From positions 1-64,000 of the forward strand of contig NZ_PPCN01000014.1 of the NCBI RefSeq assembly GCF_002906165.1: a stretch of DNA of 64,000 nucleotides, given 5' to 3'. A program made the position numbers and the translations under genes. The notes under the pieces are model-generated. The model was not told the DNA's origin. It saw only the letters and a list, made by a program, of their open reading frames with translations, and searched no databases. The DNA is from Roseibium marinum (GTDB lineage Bacteria > Pseudomonadota > Alphaproteobacteria > Rhizobiales > Stappiaceae). The first letter of the stretch is position 1. Each line of letters opens with the position of its first letter. This document shows positions 27,693-36,294 of this stretch, piece after piece.

Positions 27693-27734
27693 TGCGGCTA
27701 AACAATAGCCTGCTGCGGCTAAACAATAGCCTGC
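27693..27734. promoter_or_regulatory. Tandem 21-bp duplication with two palindromic operators
   Basis: Two perfect 21-base copies (27693-27713 and 27714-27734). Each contains the palindrome GGCTAAACAATAGCC (27696-27710 and 27717-27731). The 21-base spacing places both on the same face of the helix. They sit at the head of the seven-gene minus-strand operon, beside a -10-like TATACT. They probably bind a dimeric regulator twice; which one is unknown. Confidence 0.65.
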
Positions 27735-27817
27735 CGGGGACCAGGTTCAGAATAGACACCATCGATCGATTGAAGCGGCAGGCGCCGCACCTGACGGCAA
27801 TACCTGATGGGAGGGGG

Positions 27818-27839
27818 CCCGGCTCAAGGCCGGGACGGC
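27818..27839. repeat. Single arm of the CCCGGC..AAGGCCGGGAC repeat
   Basis: This 22-base stretch equals the right arm of the repeat at 16882-16903 except for one base. It lies in the spacer between the Nudix gene and the rpiR-type gene. The other arm is missing, so it is probably a remnant copy. Confidence 0.6.
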
Positions 27840-27909
27840 ACTAGTACAGTTTAACGCCGCAATGCCGGAAATGGCTGTGGCAAGATCTGCGGCCTGAGCC
27901 TTCCGGGTC

Positions 27910-28779
27910 TCAGATGTCAGGCCCTGTTCGCCGGCCTTCGGTCGAAGGGTCGATTTCGTTGCGCAACTTTTCCAGGGCGCGCATGCGTTCCTGGGCGCGT
28001 TCCTGGTTCTCGCGGGTGACGCCCGCGATCAGAACTTCGGCAATCGCCATGAGGGCCAGGGAGGAGTCCCACGGGGACGGCACGGCAACGCGGGCGGGCA
28101 GGACATAGCTTGCGATCCGGCCGACCGGCGACATCCAGCTGTCGGTGATCAGCGCCACCGTCGCGCCCTGTTTGGCGGCGGCTTCGGCGAATTGAATGAT
28201 CTCGGCCTGGTACCGGCGGATGTCGAACACCACGACGACGTCCCTGGAGCCGATGCCGATGAGCTGGTCCAGCCAGTTGCCCTGCTGGCCGGCGACATGG
28301 CTGACGTTGGACCTTACGATCCTCAGATGCGCCGCCATGTAACGGGCAAGACCGTCGGTGAACCGGCCGCCGATCAGATGAATGGTCTTGCGTTCGTCCG
28401 ACAGCAGCCGGATGAGGCCGGTCAGTTCGCCTTTGGGCAGATGAGCGAAGGTCTCGCGCACATTTTCCACAAGCTGGCCCACATGCGGGTCGCCGTCCCC
28501 GTCCCCGGCCATGTGCGCGCTTCTTGCCAGTGGCGAATTGAGCTGGTTTTCCAACTCGCCGCGCAGCTTTTTCTGGAACTCCGCAAAGCCCGGATATCCC
28601 AGCCTGCCGATGAAGCGCAGGATGGTCGGTGAACTGACCCCCGCCGCTTCGGCGAACTGGGCGACCGTACCCAGGCCCTGCATCGGATAATTCGCCAGAA
28701 GCGCATGGGCCGCCTTCTTTTCCGTCGCGGTGAATTCGTCCAGACGGTCGCGGATTTCTTCCAGAAGCGGGCGTTCCAT
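27910..28779 (-). CDS. MurR/RpiR-family transcriptional regulator
   Basis: 289 residues. An N-terminal helix-turn-helix (TVAQFAEAAGVSSPTILRFIGRLGYPGF, about 38-66) precedes a SIS phosphosugar-binding-type domain (about 125-260). It is divergent from the amidohydrolase-TRAP operon with 204 bases between, so it very probably controls that operon. RpiR members usually respond to sugar phosphates, but many near TRAP operons sense amines or carboxylates. The likely operator is at 28935-28950. Confidence 0.87.
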   Translation of the reverse strand: MERPLLEEIRDRLDEFTATEKKAAHALLANYPMQGLGTVAQFAEAAGVSSPTILRFIGRLGYPGFAEFQKKLRGELENQLNSPLARSAHMAGDGDGDPHVGQLVENVRETFAHLPKGELTGLIRLLSDERKTIHLIGGRFTDGLARYMAAHLRIVRSNVSHVAGQQGNWLDQLIGIGSRDVVVVFDIRRYQAEIIQFAEAAAKQGATVALITDSWMSPVGRIASYVLPARVAVPSPWDSSLALMAIAEVLIAGVTRENQERAQERMRALEKLRNEIDPSTEGRRTGPDI

Positions 28780-28875
28780 GGCGGTGGGCCTTTTGGATCA
28801 ACGGAAATTCAATCGAAATCGACTGGATGCCCAAAGTTGATCGATTTAAGAATGTTCTGCGGCGTTGAATTTCAT

Positions 28876-28903
28876 TTGACAGCGGCTGCAATCTACGTAT
28901 CAA
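28876..28903 (+). promoter_or_regulatory. Candidate sigma-70 promoter for the amidohydrolase-TRAP operon
   Basis: TTGACA (28876-28881), a 16-base spacer and TATCAA (28898-28903), about 80 bases before the start at 28984. The palindrome at 28935-28950 lies just downstream, where a repressor would block transcription. Confidence 0.5.
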
Positions 28904-28934
28904 ATATTACAGAACTTGGCTTAGTCGGCAATAC

Positions 28935-28950
28935 TGTAATAAATGTTACA
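28935..28950. promoter_or_regulatory. Candidate RpiR operator
   Basis: TGTAATAAATGTTACA: arms TGTAA and TTACA with a 6-base AT-rich spacer, between the promoter and ATG 28984. A further TTACA lies at 28907-28911. Assigning it to the divergent RpiR-type gene is inference from position. Confidence 0.5.
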
Positions 28951-28983
28951 AACGTGCCGGTTTGATTTTTCAGGGAGTTTTGT

Positions 28984-29781
28984 ATGGGAGCGAGCCCCCA
29001 GGTGGACGGCATGTCCCGGGCTGTCTCGGTCGAAAATGCGGAGGGAACCGGTCCCTTCGTGTTCGTGTGCGACCATGCTTCCAACTTCCTGCCGTCGCCT
29101 TACGACCAGTCTCTCGGTATCACGCAAGCAGACAAGAGCGCCCATATCGCCTGGGACCCCGGCGCGCTCGGCGTTGCCAGGGGGCTTTCGCGGGCGCTCG
29201 ACGCACCGCTGGTCCACAGCACGGTCTCCCGTCTGATTATCGACTGCAATCGGGAAGAGACCCGGCCGGACCTGATCCCCTGCCTGAGTGAAACCACGCA
29301 GATCGCGGGCAACAGAGACTTGCCGGCGTCCGAGATAGCGTTTCGGCTGAATCTGGCGCACCGACCGTTTCACAAGGCGGTCGACAAGGTCATCAATCGG
29401 CGTCTCGAGCGTGGATTGCCGACAGCCGTGGTGTCTATCCATTCCTTCACGCCGGTCTACAAGGGAAAAATCAGACCCTGGGAGATCGGCCTGATTTCCG
29501 ACACGGACCGCAGCCTCGCGGATCCGGTGCTTTGCGAGCTGAGGGCGAGAGGCGATCTGACCGTCGGCGACAATGAACCCTATGCGCCTGCCGATGGCGT
29601 CTATTACACCATCCGCCGTCACGGCGAGGACCGAAAGCTGCCGTGCCTGATGATCGAGATCCGCAACGATGAAGTGAAGACGGCGGAGGAAGAGATCCGC
29701 TGGTCGGAGATGCTCGCGCCGATGCTTGCACATGCGGTCGAGGCGAAACTCGACAGCGCAAAGGGGAGTGCCCATGCTTAA
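28984..29781 (+). CDS. N-formylglutamate amidohydrolase-family hydrolase
   Basis: 265 residues. Family features visible are the FVCDHASNFLP start, DPGALGVARGLSRAL, a VHSTVSRLIIDCNR stretch, SIHSFTPVYKGK and a C-terminal IEIRND. Named members cleave N-formylglutamate or other N-acyl amino acids using zinc. With the glutamine-synthetase-like ligase and two dehydrogenases downstream and no hut genes, a role as gamma-glutamyl amide hydrolase is more likely here (inference). AGGGAG sits 6 bases before ATG 28984. It overlaps the TRAP small-permease gene by 8 bases. Confidence 0.82.
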   Translation: MGASPQVDGMSRAVSVENAEGTGPFVFVCDHASNFLPSPYDQSLGITQADKSAHIAWDPGALGVARGLSRALDAPLVHSTVSRLIIDCNREETRPDLIPCLSETTQIAGNRDLPASEIAFRLNLAHRPFHKAVDKVINRRLERGLPTAVVSIHSFTPVYKGKIRPWEIGLISDTDRSLADPVLCELRARGDLTVGDNEPYAPADGVYYTIRRHGEDRKLPCLMIEIRNDEVKTAEEEIRWSEMLAPMLAHAVEAKLDSAKGSAHA

Positions 29782-30370
29782 GGCCGCGCGCTGTTACATT
29801 CATGCGGTCGACGGCTTTAACCGGGGCCTTGGCAAGATCATCATGTGGGGCATCTTCGTGATGGCCGCCATCCTGCTCTGGTCGTCCGTTTCCAAGACGT
29901 TTTTCAACCCTTCGCTCTGGACGCTGGAAGTCGCCCAGTTCGCCATGGTCACCTATTACGTTCTTGGGGGCCCCTATTCGGTTCAACTCGGCTCCAACGT
30001 TCGTATGGACCTGTTCTATGCGGAGTGGAGCGTGAAGAAAAAAGCCTGGTTCGATGCTTTTACCGTGTTGCTGCTGATGTTCTATCTCGGTGTGCTGCTT
30101 TACGGCGCGCTGAATTCGACCGCCTATTCGCTCGGCTATTTCGGCAAGGAACCCTTCGCGTTCTATTGGGATCTCATCACCGCGTTCGTGACCGGCGGTC
30201 CGGAAGCGGCCGGCGAGAAACTCGGGTATATCGAACGCAGTCCGACCGCCTGGCGGCCGTATCTGTGGCCGGTCAAATTCGTCATGGTTTTCGGTTTCTT
30301 CCTGATGCTGCTGCAGGCGCTTTCGGAGTTCCTGAAGGATGTCGTCGTGCTTCGGGGAGAGACGGTCTGA
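29774..30370 (+). CDS. TRAP transporter small permease (DctQ-type)
   Basis: 198 residues with four hydrophobic helices (about 19-40, 55-75, 94-115, 155-180). The conserved motif LGGPYSVQLGSNVRMDLFYAEW is typical of the large DctQ class. It couples the binding protein to the large permease. ATG 29774 lies inside the end of the upstream gene; the TGA shares a base with the dctM-type ATG (TGATG). Confidence 0.85.
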   Translation: MLKAARCYIHAVDGFNRGLGKIIMWGIFVMAAILLWSSVSKTFFNPSLWTLEVAQFAMVTYYVLGGPYSVQLGSNVRMDLFYAEWSVKKKAWFDAFTVLLLMFYLGVLLYGALNSTAYSLGYFGKEPFAFYWDLITAFVTGGPEAAGEKLGYIERSPTAWRPYLWPVKFVMVFGFFLMLLQALSEFLKDVVVLRGETV

Positions 30371-31710
30371 TGTCCTATGAGATGATCGCCATTCTCATGT
30401 TCTCGTCGATGATGCTGATGCTTCTGACGGGGCAGCGCGTCTTCGGCGCAATCGGCGGTATCGCGGCCATCGCGGCTCTGGCCCTGTGGGGCACCGGCGG
30501 CGGCGACATTCCGTTTTCGGCCGCGATGAAGCTGATGAAGTGGTATCCGCTGCTCACCCTGCCGATGTTTATCTTCATGGGGTACATCCTGTCGGAAACG
30601 AAGATCGCCGACGATCTCTACAAGATGTTCCATGTCTGGATGGGGCCGGTAAACGGCGGACTGGCCATCGGCACGATCCTGCTGATGGTGCTGATTTCCG
30701 CCATGAACGGACTTTCGGTGGCCGGCATGGCGATCGGCGCCACCATCGCGCTGCCCGAACTGCTGAAACGAAAATACGACAAGCGCATGGTCACGGGGGT
30801 GATCCAGGCCGGGTCGTCCCTGGGCATCCTGGTGCCTCCCTCCGTGGTGCTGGTGCTTTATGCGATGATCGCGCGCGCGCCCGTCGGCCAGCTCTGGCTC
30901 GCCGGTGTGGTGCCCGGCCTGATGATGGCGGCCATGTTCATCGTCTATATCGCCGTCCGCTGCAGGATGAACCCGGAACTGGGCCCGGCGCTGAGCGAAG
31001 ACGAGCGGCAGGCCTCGAAAGGCGAGAGATACCAGCTGCTGCTGGCCGGTATTCTGCCGATCGCGATCTTCGCGACGATGATGGTGCCCTTCGTCAACGG
31101 CTGGACGAGCCTGGTGGAGAGTTCCGCCATCGGCGCACTCACCGCGCTGCTTGCCGCCGTCGTGCGCCGCCGCATGACGCTGGACATCCTGATCCGGTGC
31201 ATGAAGAACACGCTCGGCATTTCGTGCATGTTCATGTGGATCATCCTGGCGGCGCTCGGGTTCGGCGCGGTGTTCGACGGGCTGGGCGCGGTCAAGGCAA
31301 TCGAGAGCCTGTTCACCGAACAGCTCGGCCTGTCGCCGTGGATGATCCTCATCCTGATGCAGCTGTCCTTCCTGGTGATGGGAACCTTTCTCGACGACAC
31401 GGCCATGCTGGTGATCGTCGCGCCGCTCTATGTGCCGCTGGTCGCCACGCTGGATCTCGGCATGCCCGCGGGCGACGTGCTGATCTGGTACGGCGTGCTC
31501 TACACGATCACGACACAGATCGCCTATATGACGCCGCCTTTCGGCTACAATCTCTTTTTGATGCGGGCGATGGCGCCCCCGGACATTTCCATGCGCGACA
31601 TCTACGGCTCGATCACGCCGTTCGTCATGGTGATGATCGGGGCGCTGGCGCTGGTAATGGCATTCCCGCAAATCGCACTCTGGCTGCCGGACACGATCTA
31701 CGGCAAATAG
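30370..31710 (+). CDS. TRAP transporter large permease (DctM-type)
   Basis: 446 residues with about 12 membrane helices. It carries family motifs such as NGLSVAGMAIGATIALPELLKRKYDKRM and AGSSLGILVPPSVVLVLYAM, and the C-terminal TPPFGYNLF. This is the ion-coupled translocator. It starts at ATG 30370; the frame open to 29845 lies in the small-permease gene and is shadow. Confidence 0.9.
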   Translation: MSYEMIAILMFSSMMLMLLTGQRVFGAIGGIAAIAALALWGTGGGDIPFSAAMKLMKWYPLLTLPMFIFMGYILSETKIADDLYKMFHVWMGPVNGGLAIGTILLMVLISAMNGLSVAGMAIGATIALPELLKRKYDKRMVTGVIQAGSSLGILVPPSVVLVLYAMIARAPVGQLWLAGVVPGLMMAAMFIVYIAVRCRMNPELGPALSEDERQASKGERYQLLLAGILPIAIFATMMVPFVNGWTSLVESSAIGALTALLAAVVRRRMTLDILIRCMKNTLGISCMFMWIILAALGFGAVFDGLGAVKAIESLFTEQLGLSPWMILILMQLSFLVMGTFLDDTAMLVIVAPLYVPLVATLDLGMPAGDVLIWYGVLYTITTQIAYMTPPFGYNLFLMRAMAPPDISMRDIYGSITPFVMVMIGALALVMAFPQIALWLPDTIYGK

Positions 31711-31828
31711 GCCCGATATGGGGATAATAAAAACAACATCCGGAAGAAACGGAGTTGAATGGCAGCCGGATCAGAACCGTAAATCGGCCGGATTGCCACA
31801 GTAGTTGAATGAACAAGGGGAACTGACG

Positions 31829-32878
31829 ATGACCAACAGACGTGATTTCTTGAAAAAGGCCGGTGTCGGCACTGTTGCCGCCGCGGGCGCCACCACTCTC
31901 GCGGCTCCGGCCGTTCACGGGCAATCGCCGATCAAATGGCGCCTGCAGACCTACGCGGGCCCGGCCCTGGCCGAGCATGTGATCAAGCCGCATATCGATG
32001 CCTTCAACAAGGCGGCGAACGGCGAGATGGTAATCGAGCTTTACACCGCCGATCAGCTGGTTCCGACCGGTGAACTGTTCCGGGCGATGCAGCAGGGCAC
32101 CATCGACGCCGTGCAGTCCGACGACGACAGCATGGCGTCTCCGACGGAAGTCACCGTCTTCGGCGGCTACTTCCCGTTCGCTTCCCGCTATTCCCTCGAC
32201 GTGCCGGTGCTGTTCAACCAGTACGGCCTGAAGGAGATCTGGGAAGAGGAATACGCCAAGGTCGGCGTCAAGCACATCTCCGCCGGTTCGTGGGATCCGT
32301 GCCACTTCGCCACCAAGGACCCGATCCGCTCGCTGAAGGATCTTGAAGGCAAGCGCGTCTTCACCTTCCCGACCGCCGGCCGTTTCATGAGCCAGTTCGG
32401 TGTCGTGCCGGTCACGCTGCCGTGGGAAGATATCGAGGTTGCCGTCCAGACCGGCGAACTCGACGGCATTGCTTGGTCCGGCATCACCGAGGATTACACC
32501 GTCGGCTGGGCGGATGTGACCAACTACTTCCTGACCAACAATATCTCCGGCGCATGGGCAGGCTCCTTCTTCGCCAATCAGGAACGCTGGAACGAACTGC
32601 CGGATCACCTGAAGACCATGCTGCAGCTCGCCATGGATGCGTCGCATTATTATCGCCAGTGGTGGTACTGGGGCGGCGAAGCCAACCTGCGCGTCAACGG
32701 CACCAAGATGGAACTGACCACCATTCCCGATGCCGAGTGGGAAACGGTTGAAGGTGCCGCGATGGCCTTCTGGGACGAGATCGCCGCGGAGTCGCCGGTC
32801 AAGGCGAAGGTCGTCGAGATCTTCAAGAAGTACAATCAGGACATGAAGAAGGCCGGACGGCCTTATCGTTACAGCTGA
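31829..32878 (+). CDS. TRAP transporter substrate-binding protein (DctP-type), Tat signal
   Basis: 349 residues. The N-terminus TNRRDFLKKAGVG is a twin-arginine signal (Arg4-Arg5), with cleavage likely after AVHGQ. The family Arg/Asn substrate region and TSEDYT-like hinge (SGITEDYTVGWADV) are present. An aromatic stretch YYRQWWYWGG is unusual and may help line a pocket for an amine. Start 31829 has AAGGGGA 8 bases upstream; the ATG at 31808 frame start is weaker. A strong terminator follows. Confidence 0.88.
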   Translation: MTNRRDFLKKAGVGTVAAAGATTLAAPAVHGQSPIKWRLQTYAGPALAEHVIKPHIDAFNKAANGEMVIELYTADQLVPTGELFRAMQQGTIDAVQSDDDSMASPTEVTVFGGYFPFASRYSLDVPVLFNQYGLKEIWEEEYAKVGVKHISAGSWDPCHFATKDPIRSLKDLEGKRVFTFPTAGRFMSQFGVVPVTLPWEDIEVAVQTGELDGIAWSGITEDYTVGWADVTNYFLTNNISGAWAGSFFANQERWNELPDHLKTMLQLAMDASHYYRQWWYWGGEANLRVNGTKMELTTIPDAEWETVEGAAMAFWDEIAAESPVKAKVVEIFKKYNQDMKKAGRPYRYS

Positions 32879-32926
32879 TACAGGCCCGGGCATGCCGCCA
32901 CCCATAGGCCGGCATGACCGCACTTA

Positions 32927-32960
32927 CCGGTCCGGAGCCTTGAGCTCCGGACCGGCTTTT
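32927..32960 (+). terminator. Strong hairpin terminator after the TRAP binding-protein gene
   Basis: A 12-bp perfect stem CCGGTCCGGAGC (32927-32938) and GCTCCGGACCGG (32944-32955), 5-base loop, then CTTTT and more T-rich sequence. It lies 48 bases after the dctP-type stop and should end or sharply reduce transcription before the ligase gene. Confidence 0.85.
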
Positions 32961-33003
32961 CGGATTTTATAGACACAAGACCCGCCCAACACGGACTCAA
33001 GAA

Positions 33004-34371
33004 ATGCCAGGCAACCTGACCTTCGATGCGCTGAAATCCCTCGTTTCCTCGGGCGAAATCGATACGGTGCTGACCTGTATCGTCGATATGCAGGGGCGGC
33101 TGATGGGCAAGCGGTTTCATGCCCGGCATTTTGTCGACAGCGCCTATAACGAGACCCATTGCTGCAACTACCTGCTGGCGACCGATCTTGAGATGTACAC
33201 GGTCGAAGGCTACGCGGCGACGAGCTGGTCGGGCGGCTACGGCGACTATGTGATGAAGCCGGATCTGGCCACGCTGCGGCTGGTGCCGTGGCTGGAAGGA
33301 ACGGCCATGGTGATCTGCGATGTGCAGGATCATCATACACACAAGGACGTGCCTCATTCTCCGCGAGCCATGCTGAAGGCCCAGGTTGCCCGCATGGACG
33401 CGCTCGGCCTGACGCCGGTCATGGCGACCGAACTGGAGTTCTTCCTGTTCGAGAAAAGCTACGACGACATGCGTAAGGGCGGCTTCCGCGACCTGGAGCC
33501 GATCTCGGGCTATAACGAGGATTACCATATCCTGCAGACCACAAAGGAAGAGGACATCATGCGCCCGGTGCGCAACTGTCTCTTCGACGCAGGCATTCCG
33601 GTGGAGAACACCAAGGGCGAGGCGGAGGCAGGCCAGGAAGAGCTCAACATCAAATACGCGCCGGCCCTGGACACGGCCGAATATCACAGCATCGCCAAAC
33701 ATGCGGTAAAGGAAATCGCCTGGGCCAAGGGGCGCTCCGCGTCGTTCCTGGCAAAATGGCGCCACGACAAGGTCGGGTCCTCCTCGCATGTGCACCAGTC
33801 GCTGTTCGACAAGGACGGCAACAACGTCTTCTGTGACGCCAAAGGCGAACACGGCATGTCGGAGACGATGCGCCACTACCTTGCCGGGCTGATCAAATAC
33901 GCGCCCGACTACACCTATTTCCTGGCGCCCTACATCAACAGCTACAAGCGCTTCCAGAAGGGAACCTTCGCCCCGACAAAAACCGTCTGGTCCGTCGACA
34001 ACCGCACCGCCGGTTTCCGCCTGTGCGGCGAGGGTACCAAGGGGCTCCGGATCGAATGCCGCATCGGCGGCTCGGATCTCAATCCCTATCTTGCGCTTGC
34101 CGTCCAGATCGCCGCCGGCCTGAAGGGGATTGAAGAAAAACTGCCGCTCGATCCGCCGGCGACCGGCGATGTCTACGAGGCCAGGCGCGCGAAGGAAATC
34201 CCGCAGACCCTGCGCGAGGCACGCGAGACCCTGCGTAAATCGAAATTCCTGCGCGAGACCTTTTCCGATCAGGTGATCGATCACTACGCGCGCGCCGCCG
34301 AATGGGAAATCGAGGAATTCGACCGGGCGGTCACGGATTATGAAATCGCCCGGGGTTTCGAGCGGGCGTAA
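33004..34371 (+). CDS. Glutamine-synthetase-family gamma-glutamylamide synthetase
   Basis: 455 residues, the GlnA-like ligase class related to PuuA/GlnT. Catalytic motifs: ELEFFLF (metal Glu), NTKGEAEAGQEELNI (metal Glu and ATP site), HVHQSL, and RIECRIGGSDLNPYLA (substrate Arg, Glu). The adenylylation-type C-terminus of true GlnA is absent. It should join glutamate to an amine using ATP. Placed between a TRAP transporter and two dehydrogenases, it probably activates an imported amine or amino alcohol. ATG 33004 has no strong ribosome site (AACACGGACTCAAGAA). Confidence 0.85.
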   Translation: MPGNLTFDALKSLVSSGEIDTVLTCIVDMQGRLMGKRFHARHFVDSAYNETHCCNYLLATDLEMYTVEGYAATSWSGGYGDYVMKPDLATLRLVPWLEGTAMVICDVQDHHTHKDVPHSPRAMLKAQVARMDALGLTPVMATELEFFLFEKSYDDMRKGGFRDLEPISGYNEDYHILQTTKEEDIMRPVRNCLFDAGIPVENTKGEAEAGQEELNIKYAPALDTAEYHSIAKHAVKEIAWAKGRSASFLAKWRHDKVGSSSHVHQSLFDKDGNNVFCDAKGEHGMSETMRHYLAGLIKYAPDYTYFLAPYINSYKRFQKGTFAPTKTVWSVDNRTAGFRLCGEGTKGLRIECRIGGSDLNPYLALAVQIAAGLKGIEEKLPLDPPATGDVYEARRAKEIPQTLREARETLRKSKFLRETFSDQVIDHYARAAEWEIEEFDRAVTDYEIARGFERA

Positions 34372-34404
34372 GGGACGAAACAGGAGGCGGCCAGTTCTGT
34401 TCGG

Positions 34405-34511
34405 CCTCATCCTGAGGAGGGCCGCAAGCCCGTCTCGAAGGATGGGCGGCACGGTACGGAGCAAGTGGCCCGTCCTTCGAGACAGCGCTACCGCGCTTCC
34501 TCAGGATGAGG
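34405..34511. repeat. Rhizobial-type palindromic repeat (CCTCATCCTGAGGA family)
   Basis: The left arm (about 34405-34446) and right arm (about 34471-34511) are inverted near-copies, from CCTCATCCTGAGGA through GTCTCGAAGGATGGG. They can fold into a long hairpin in the spacer before the aldehyde dehydrogenase. A decayed copy lies at 42844-42930. Such elements are common between genes in Hyphomicrobiales. Confidence 0.75.
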
Positions 34512-34597
34512 CGCGGTTGCAGCCGGCTTAAACGACCGGACGGGCCAACCACTTTCAACAAAGCCGCACGGGAAGATGCGGTTATGAGAGGTTCAAA

Positions 34598-35986
34598 ATG
34601 TCAGATGTAATCAAGCTCATCTCCCCCATTGACGGATCGGTCTATGCCGAACGGCCGGCTCTGGACGAGACGGCGGTCGAGAAGACCGTTTCGGTTGCAA
34701 AGGCTGCCCAGGCCGACTGGGCGGCTCTGCCGGTTGCCGAACGGGTGGCCTATTGCCTCAAGGCGCTCGAAGCACTGAAGGCGATGAATGACGAGGTCGT
34801 CCCGGAACTGGCCTGGCAGATGGGCCGGCCGGTGCGTTATGGCGGCGAACTGGGCGGCACCATCGAGCGCACCGAATATTGCGCGCGGACCGCCGCTGAC
34901 GCTTTGGCGGATATAGAGCGCACCGACAAGCCGGGCTTCAAGCGCTATCTGAAACGCGTGCCGCTCGGCGTCGTCATGGTCATCGCGCCGTGGAATTATC
35001 CGTTCATGACGGCGATCAACACCATCATGCCGGCGCTGATGGCGGGCAACGCGATCCTGCTCAAGCACGCGGCGCAGACACTGCTGGTCGGCGAACGCCT
35101 TGCAAAGGCCTTCGAGATCGCCGGTCTGCCGAAAGGCGTCTTCCAGAACATTGTCCTGACCCATGGCGGCACCGAAAAGCTGCTCGGCTCGGGGGTGATC
35201 GATCATGTCAACTTCACCGGGTCCGTCGGTGGCGGCCGCGCCATCGAAAAGGCTCTGGCCGGCACCTTCGCCACGCTCGGTCTCGAGCTTGGTGGCAAGG
35301 ATCCGGCCTATGTCCGCGCGGATGCCGATCTCGACTATGCGATCGGCAACCTTGTGGACGGGGCTTTCTTCAATTCCGGCCAGTGCTGCTGCGGTATCGA
35401 GCGCGTCTATGTGCATGAAAGCCTGTTCGACCGGTTCGTCGACGGCTTTGTCGATCTGACCAGCCAGTACAAGCTCGGCAACCCGCTGGACGAAGCCACG
35501 ACGCTCGGTCCCATGGCTCAGGCGCGCTTTGCCGCCTGGGTGCGCGAACAGACGCAGGAAGCGCTGCGCAAGGGCGCGAAGGCGCATATCGACCTGTCGA
35601 AATTTTCCGCGGACAAGGACGGTACACCCTACCTTGCGCCGCAGGTGCTGACCGACGTCAATCACCAGATGTCGGTGATGCGCGAGGAAAGCTTCGGCCC
35701 GGTGGTCGGCATCATGAAGGTCAAGGATGACGAGGAAGCGCTGCAGCTCATGAACGACAGCCCCTATGGCCTGACAGCGTCGATCTGGACGGAGGATGTC
35801 GATGCCGCCGCGCAGATCGGTGACAGGGTCGAGACCGGCACGGTGTTCATGAACCGCTGCGACTATCTCGATCCGGCCCTGGTGTGGACCGGCGTCAAGG
35901 ATACCGGCAAGGGCGCCGCGCTGTCGGAGATCGGCTTCCACAATCTGACCCGGCCGAAATCCTTCCACTTCCGCGTTGAGCATTGA
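34598..35986 (+). CDS. NAD-dependent aldehyde dehydrogenase
   Basis: 462 residues. It contains WNYPFMTAINTIMPAL, the catalytic Glu region GLELGGKDP and the catalytic Cys motif NSGQCCCG, where Cys264 is the expected nucleophile (Cys263-265 in a row). It is shorter than the usual 480-500 residues, with a compact N-terminus. GAGAGG precedes ATG 34598. In context it probably oxidises a gamma-glutamyl amino aldehyde made by the downstream alcohol dehydrogenase to the acid (inference). Confidence 0.87.
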   Translation: MSDVIKLISPIDGSVYAERPALDETAVEKTVSVAKAAQADWAALPVAERVAYCLKALEALKAMNDEVVPELAWQMGRPVRYGGELGGTIERTEYCARTAADALADIERTDKPGFKRYLKRVPLGVVMVIAPWNYPFMTAINTIMPALMAGNAILLKHAAQTLLVGERLAKAFEIAGLPKGVFQNIVLTHGGTEKLLGSGVIDHVNFTGSVGGGRAIEKALAGTFATLGLELGGKDPAYVRADADLDYAIGNLVDGAFFNSGQCCCGIERVYVHESLFDRFVDGFVDLTSQYKLGNPLDEATTLGPMAQARFAAWVREQTQEALRKGAKAHIDLSKFSADKDGTPYLAPQVLTDVNHQMSVMREESFGPVVGIMKVKDDEEALQLMNDSPYGLTASIWTEDVDAAAQIGDRVETGTVFMNRCDYLDPALVWTGVKDTGKGAALSEIGFHNLTRPKSFHFRVEH

Positions 35987-36062
35987 GGCGGAACGGACGA
36001 ACGACCGGGCAAGTCCTATTCTGTGGCGGCACTTGTTGCTGAAGCATTCGGGCTTGCTCCAT

Positions 36063-36202
36063 TCTCCCCCCTTGAGGGGGAGATGTCTCCATCAGGAGAC
36101 AGAGGGGGGTATCAGCCTCCCGATACATTGAGGTCCGGAATATGACGCACTGCCATTCCCCCTCTGTCCGTTTCACGGACATCTCCCCCTCAAGGGGGGA
36201 GA
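36063..36202. repeat. Large inverted repeat with C/G-rich hairpins
   Basis: The left arm (36063-36109) runs from a CTCCCCC/GGGGGAG hairpin to a run of GAGGGGGG. The right arm (36158-36202) is its near-inverse, from CCCCCTCTG to CAAGGGGGGAG. Each arm also folds on itself. It fills most of the 308-base gap between the aldehyde and alcohol dehydrogenase genes; nothing else was seen there. It is a known style of intergenic repeat in this order. Confidence 0.75.
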
Positions 36203-36294
36203 GGGGTGCCTGATGCAGCGCTTCAAAGATCGGCGAACGCCTGCAGCGCAGGTGAGACTTTAGACAACCAGAGCTTCAAACCCACGAGACACAC

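Noticed and set aside
30163..31671. Open frame of about 500 codons opposite the TRAP large permease
   Set aside because: His/Arg/Gln-rich translation typical of the reverse of membrane-protein codons; the plus-strand permease has clear family motifs.
32869..34464. Open frame of about 530 codons opposite the glutamine-synthetase-like gene
   Set aside because: It is an antisense shadow in GC-rich DNA: no recognisable motifs, skewed composition, no ribosome site, and it fully covers a well-supported gene and a terminator.
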